Origin: an uncultured Synergistia bacterium
Lineage (GTDB): Bacteria > Eremiobacterota > SpSt-956 > JAKJGF01
Assembly (NCBI GenBank): GCA_937888925.1
Contig: CALARM010000680.1
Coordinates: 1 to 6,262 of the forward strand
Direction of reading: 5' to 3'
Length of the DNA: 6,262 nt
Shown: in pieces, positions 4,810 to 6,262 of the stretch
Layout: the number at the start of each line of letters is the position of its first letter
Numbering within the stretch: position 1 is the first letter of the stretch
The notes under the pieces: model-generated
Told to the model about the DNA's origin: nothing
Databases searched by the model: none
What the model saw: only the letters and a program-made list of their open reading frames with translations
Made by a program: the position numbers and the translations under genes

Positions 4810-6262
4810 ATGATTTTTGAAAAGGGAGATTTTATTCAAAACAGGTATCACGTAGATACAATTTTGTATTCCCATAAGGAAGAAATTGTTTATTTATGTA
4901 AATACAGGCAGGGGTTTAAACTTGTAAAACAGATTTTTCCAGATAAGGAAATTCCTGATAGAGATAAGCTTTTTACTGACAGATGTAATATATTGAAAAA
5001 ATTAAACCATAAAAATCTTTTACAGATTGATGATTTCTTTATAGAAGATTCTTCATATTTTGTGGTTATGGAACGAATGCAGGGTAAAAGTCTTGAAGAA
5101 ATACAGAAAGAAGATTACAGGAGTAAACCTTTCCCTTCAGACATTTTGATGCAGTATATGATAAAGGTCTGTGATGGTTTAAAATATATGCACAGTCAGA
5201 ATCCTCCTGTTTTATTTGGCTATATATCGCCTGAAACTGTTATTGCAGGCAGAGGAGGTCTGGTTAAATTAATAAATTACGGACTCATCGATATAGTTAA
5301 AAATGGATTTAATGCAGGTGTTGCCGGTTACGCTCCTCCCGAACAGAGCAGTGGTAAAAAAGAAACCCATCTTTCCGATGTTTATAGTGTTGCTGCCCTT
5401 ATGTATTATTTACTGAGCGGAAAATTTTATGAACCGGGGACAAAAAAAATAGAGACTTTAATGAATTATAACCCTCTTGTATCAAAAAATCTTGCCGAAT
5501 TAATTGCTAAACCTCTGTCCAGAAAATCTGCAAACAGACCTGATATTACTGATTTCTCCCGTCAACTCTCAAAATTGTATTTATCTGAAACCGTATTAAA
5601 AGCGACCAGGGTCTTTCCTGTAGTAGAACCTGAGGATGAGAAACCAGAGGAAGTAGAAGATATCTCTCTGGATATGGAAGATGTGGAAAAGGTAAAACCC
5701 GTTGAACTTGAAGAGGAAGAAATTAAAATTTCTCTTCAGAATACACATATAGAAACAATTTCTACAGATGTGGCGGAAGAGGAAGGGAGTGAGAAGAAAG
5801 AAAAGAAAAAAAAGAAAAAAAAGAAGAAGAAAATAGCTACATCTGAATTAAGTGAAGAAGTGTCGGAAGAAACAGAAGAAATCCGGAAAGAGGCCGTTCA
5901 GGAGGAAAAAGAAGAGATTGAATATGAACCGGAAGATGTAACTGGCAGGGACGAAGAATCGGAAAAAGCGGAAGAGTCTATAGAAGAACGCGCCCTGAAA
6001 GAAAAGAAAAAAAAGAAAAAAAAGAAGAAAAAACATGACTATGTCAGTGAAATAACTGAAGAATCATATGAAGAACCTGGCAGGATAGATTCCGGTTCAG
6101 AGGAAGAAACATCTGAAAAAGAGTCAGAAACAGATGAAGAACCCGGCGGAATAGATGTTGATTTAAATGAAGAAATATCTGAAATAGAGTCGGCAACTGA
6201 AGTTTCGGAAACAGATGAAGAACCCGGCGGAATAGATGTTGATTTAAATGAAGAAATATCTG
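4810..6262 (+). CDS. Protein pseudokinase with long charged repetitive tail (3' end outside window)
   Basis: 484 codons are visible and the frame remains open at the window edge. Residues ~8-255 align with bacterial PKN-type Ser/Thr kinases: RYHVDTILY at the start, YLCKY...LVKQIF for beta strands 2-3, KKLNHKNLL, FFIEDSSYFVVMERMQGKSLEEI, GLKYMHSQNPPVLFGYISPETV, LVKLINYGL, GYAPPEQ, SDVYSVAALMYYLLSG and ANRPDI. K40, the PPE at 176-178, D190 and R243 keep the structural residues. The catalytic ones are gone: no glycine in the nucleotide loop (YSHKEEI), Arg58 for the helix-C Glu, FGY for HRD, Ser140 for Lys, Thr143 for Asn and NYG for DFG. It is therefore expected to be inactive and to act as a scaffold or binding module. 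From ~270 the chain is Glu-rich, with K10 tracts at 332-341 and residues 399-408, and a 27-residue repeat at the visible end. No membrane helix is seen in this part. It diverges from the pilin operon. Confidence 0.85.
   Translation, partial: MIFEKGDFIQNRYHVDTILYSHKEEIVYLCKYRQGFKLVKQIFPDKEIPDRDKLFTDRCNILKKLNHKNLLQIDDFFIEDSSYFVVMERMQGKSLEEIQKEDYRSKPFPSDILMQYMIKVCDGLKYMHSQNPPVLFGYISPETVIAGRGGLVKLINYGLIDIVKNGFNAGVAGYAPPEQSSGKKETHLSDVYSVAALMYYLLSGKFYEPGTKKIETLMNYNPLVSKNLAELIAKPLSRKSANRPDITDFSRQLSKLYLSETVLKATRVFPVVEPEDEKPEEVEDISLDMEDVEKVKPVELEEEEIKISLQNTHIETISTDVAEEEGSEKKEKKKKKKKKKKIATSELSEEVSEETEEIRKEAVQEEKEEIEYEPEDVTGRDEESEKAEESIEERALKEKKKKKKKKKKHDYVSEITEESYEEPGRIDSGSEEETSEKESETDEEPGGIDVDLNEEISEIESATEVSETDEEPGGIDVDLNEEIS
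5800..5832 (+). repeat. First ten-lysine tract (coding)
   Basis: A Glu codon is followed by ten Lys codons (residues 332-341) written as alternating AAG and AAA AAA, giving runs of eight A. The DNA differs by one base from the copy at 6001-6033. Out-of-frame stops follow directly: TAG at 5834 in the +1 frame and TGA at 5844 in the -1 frame. Confidence 0.9.
6001..6033 (+). repeat. Second ten-lysine tract (coding)
   Basis: GAA is followed by ten Lys codons (residues 399-408), with the same AAG AAA AAA AAG AAA AAA AAG order as the tract 201 bases upstream, identical in 32 of 33 bases. A TGA at 6036-6038 follows at once in the -1 frame and a TAA at 6053-6055 in the +1 frame. Confidence 0.9.
6070..6262 (+). 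repeat. Tandem repeat in the acidic tail, 81-bp period, cut by the window end
   Basis: Three units begin with Glu-Glu-Pro-Gly at 6070, 6136 and 6217. The first is a diverged 22-codon version (EEPGRIDSGSEEETSEKESE). The second has 27 codons and contains EEPGGIDVDLNEEISE. The third copies the second exactly as far as the window shows: 6127-6181 and 6208-6262 are identical over 55 bases at an offset of 81. The array probably continues past the end. Confidence 0.9.

Noticed and set aside
4810..5580. Active Ser/Thr kinase annotation
   Set aside because: The fold matches, but HRD, DFG, helix-C Glu and the glycine loop are all lost, so catalytic activity is not supported.
5848..6036. Minus-strand Phe/Leu-rich open frame resembling a membrane protein
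   Set aside because: It is the complement of Lys/Glu codons in the pseudokinase tail, which yields Phe and Leu; an artefact of composition.

Overview
The window comes from an AT-rich bacterial genome. It holds a four-gene minus-strand operon for minor type IV pilin-like proteins and, diverging from it on the plus strand, the start of a long kinase-fold protein. The prepilin signals, Sec signal peptide, near-perfect AGGAGG ribosome sites and metazoan-like TP/KP linkers suggest a diderm bacterium. Large PilX-like proteins, proline/threonine linkers and PKN-type kinases with a 'PPV..RD..P.N' catalytic loop are familiar from poorly cultivated lineages such as Riflebacteria, Wallbacteria or Eremiobacterota-like groups. 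That placement is an impression only; no marker gene is present.

Layout. Positions 1-237 are mostly intergenic: a possible C-terminal remnant of a plus-strand gene, then heptameric tandem/inverted repeats and an imperfect hairpin. A strong stem-loop at 238-266 ends the minus-strand operon. Reading leftward from 4551, the operon is a PilV-like prepilin (4075-4551, GTG start), a very large PilX-like protein (1707-4043), a small signal-peptide plus C-terminal-membrane-helix protein whose ATG overlaps the preceding stop as TAATG (1243-1707), and a PilW-like prepilin with a long Pro/Thr linker (288-1184). The 4552-4809 gap is a divergent promoter region. It contains a consensus -10 for the pilin operon and a leader hairpin that base-pairs the operon's first Shine-Dalgarno sequence.

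The plus-strand gene from 4810 runs off the window end. Its first ~255 residues are a protein kinase fold in which the glycine loop, the helix-C Glu, the HRD Asp, the catalytic-loop Lys and Asn, and the DFG Asp are all replaced, so it should be a pseudokinase. It continues into a highly charged low-complexity tail with two ten-lysine tracts and a tandem 27-residue repeat.

Working model: the operon supplies minor pilins (V, X and W types) that would prime or decorate a pilus or secretion pseudopilus, with the PilX-like protein carrying a large exported beta-rich domain. The small bitopic protein may be an accessory of the same machine. The divergent pseudokinase could be a scaffold or regulator, but only its position links it to the pilins.
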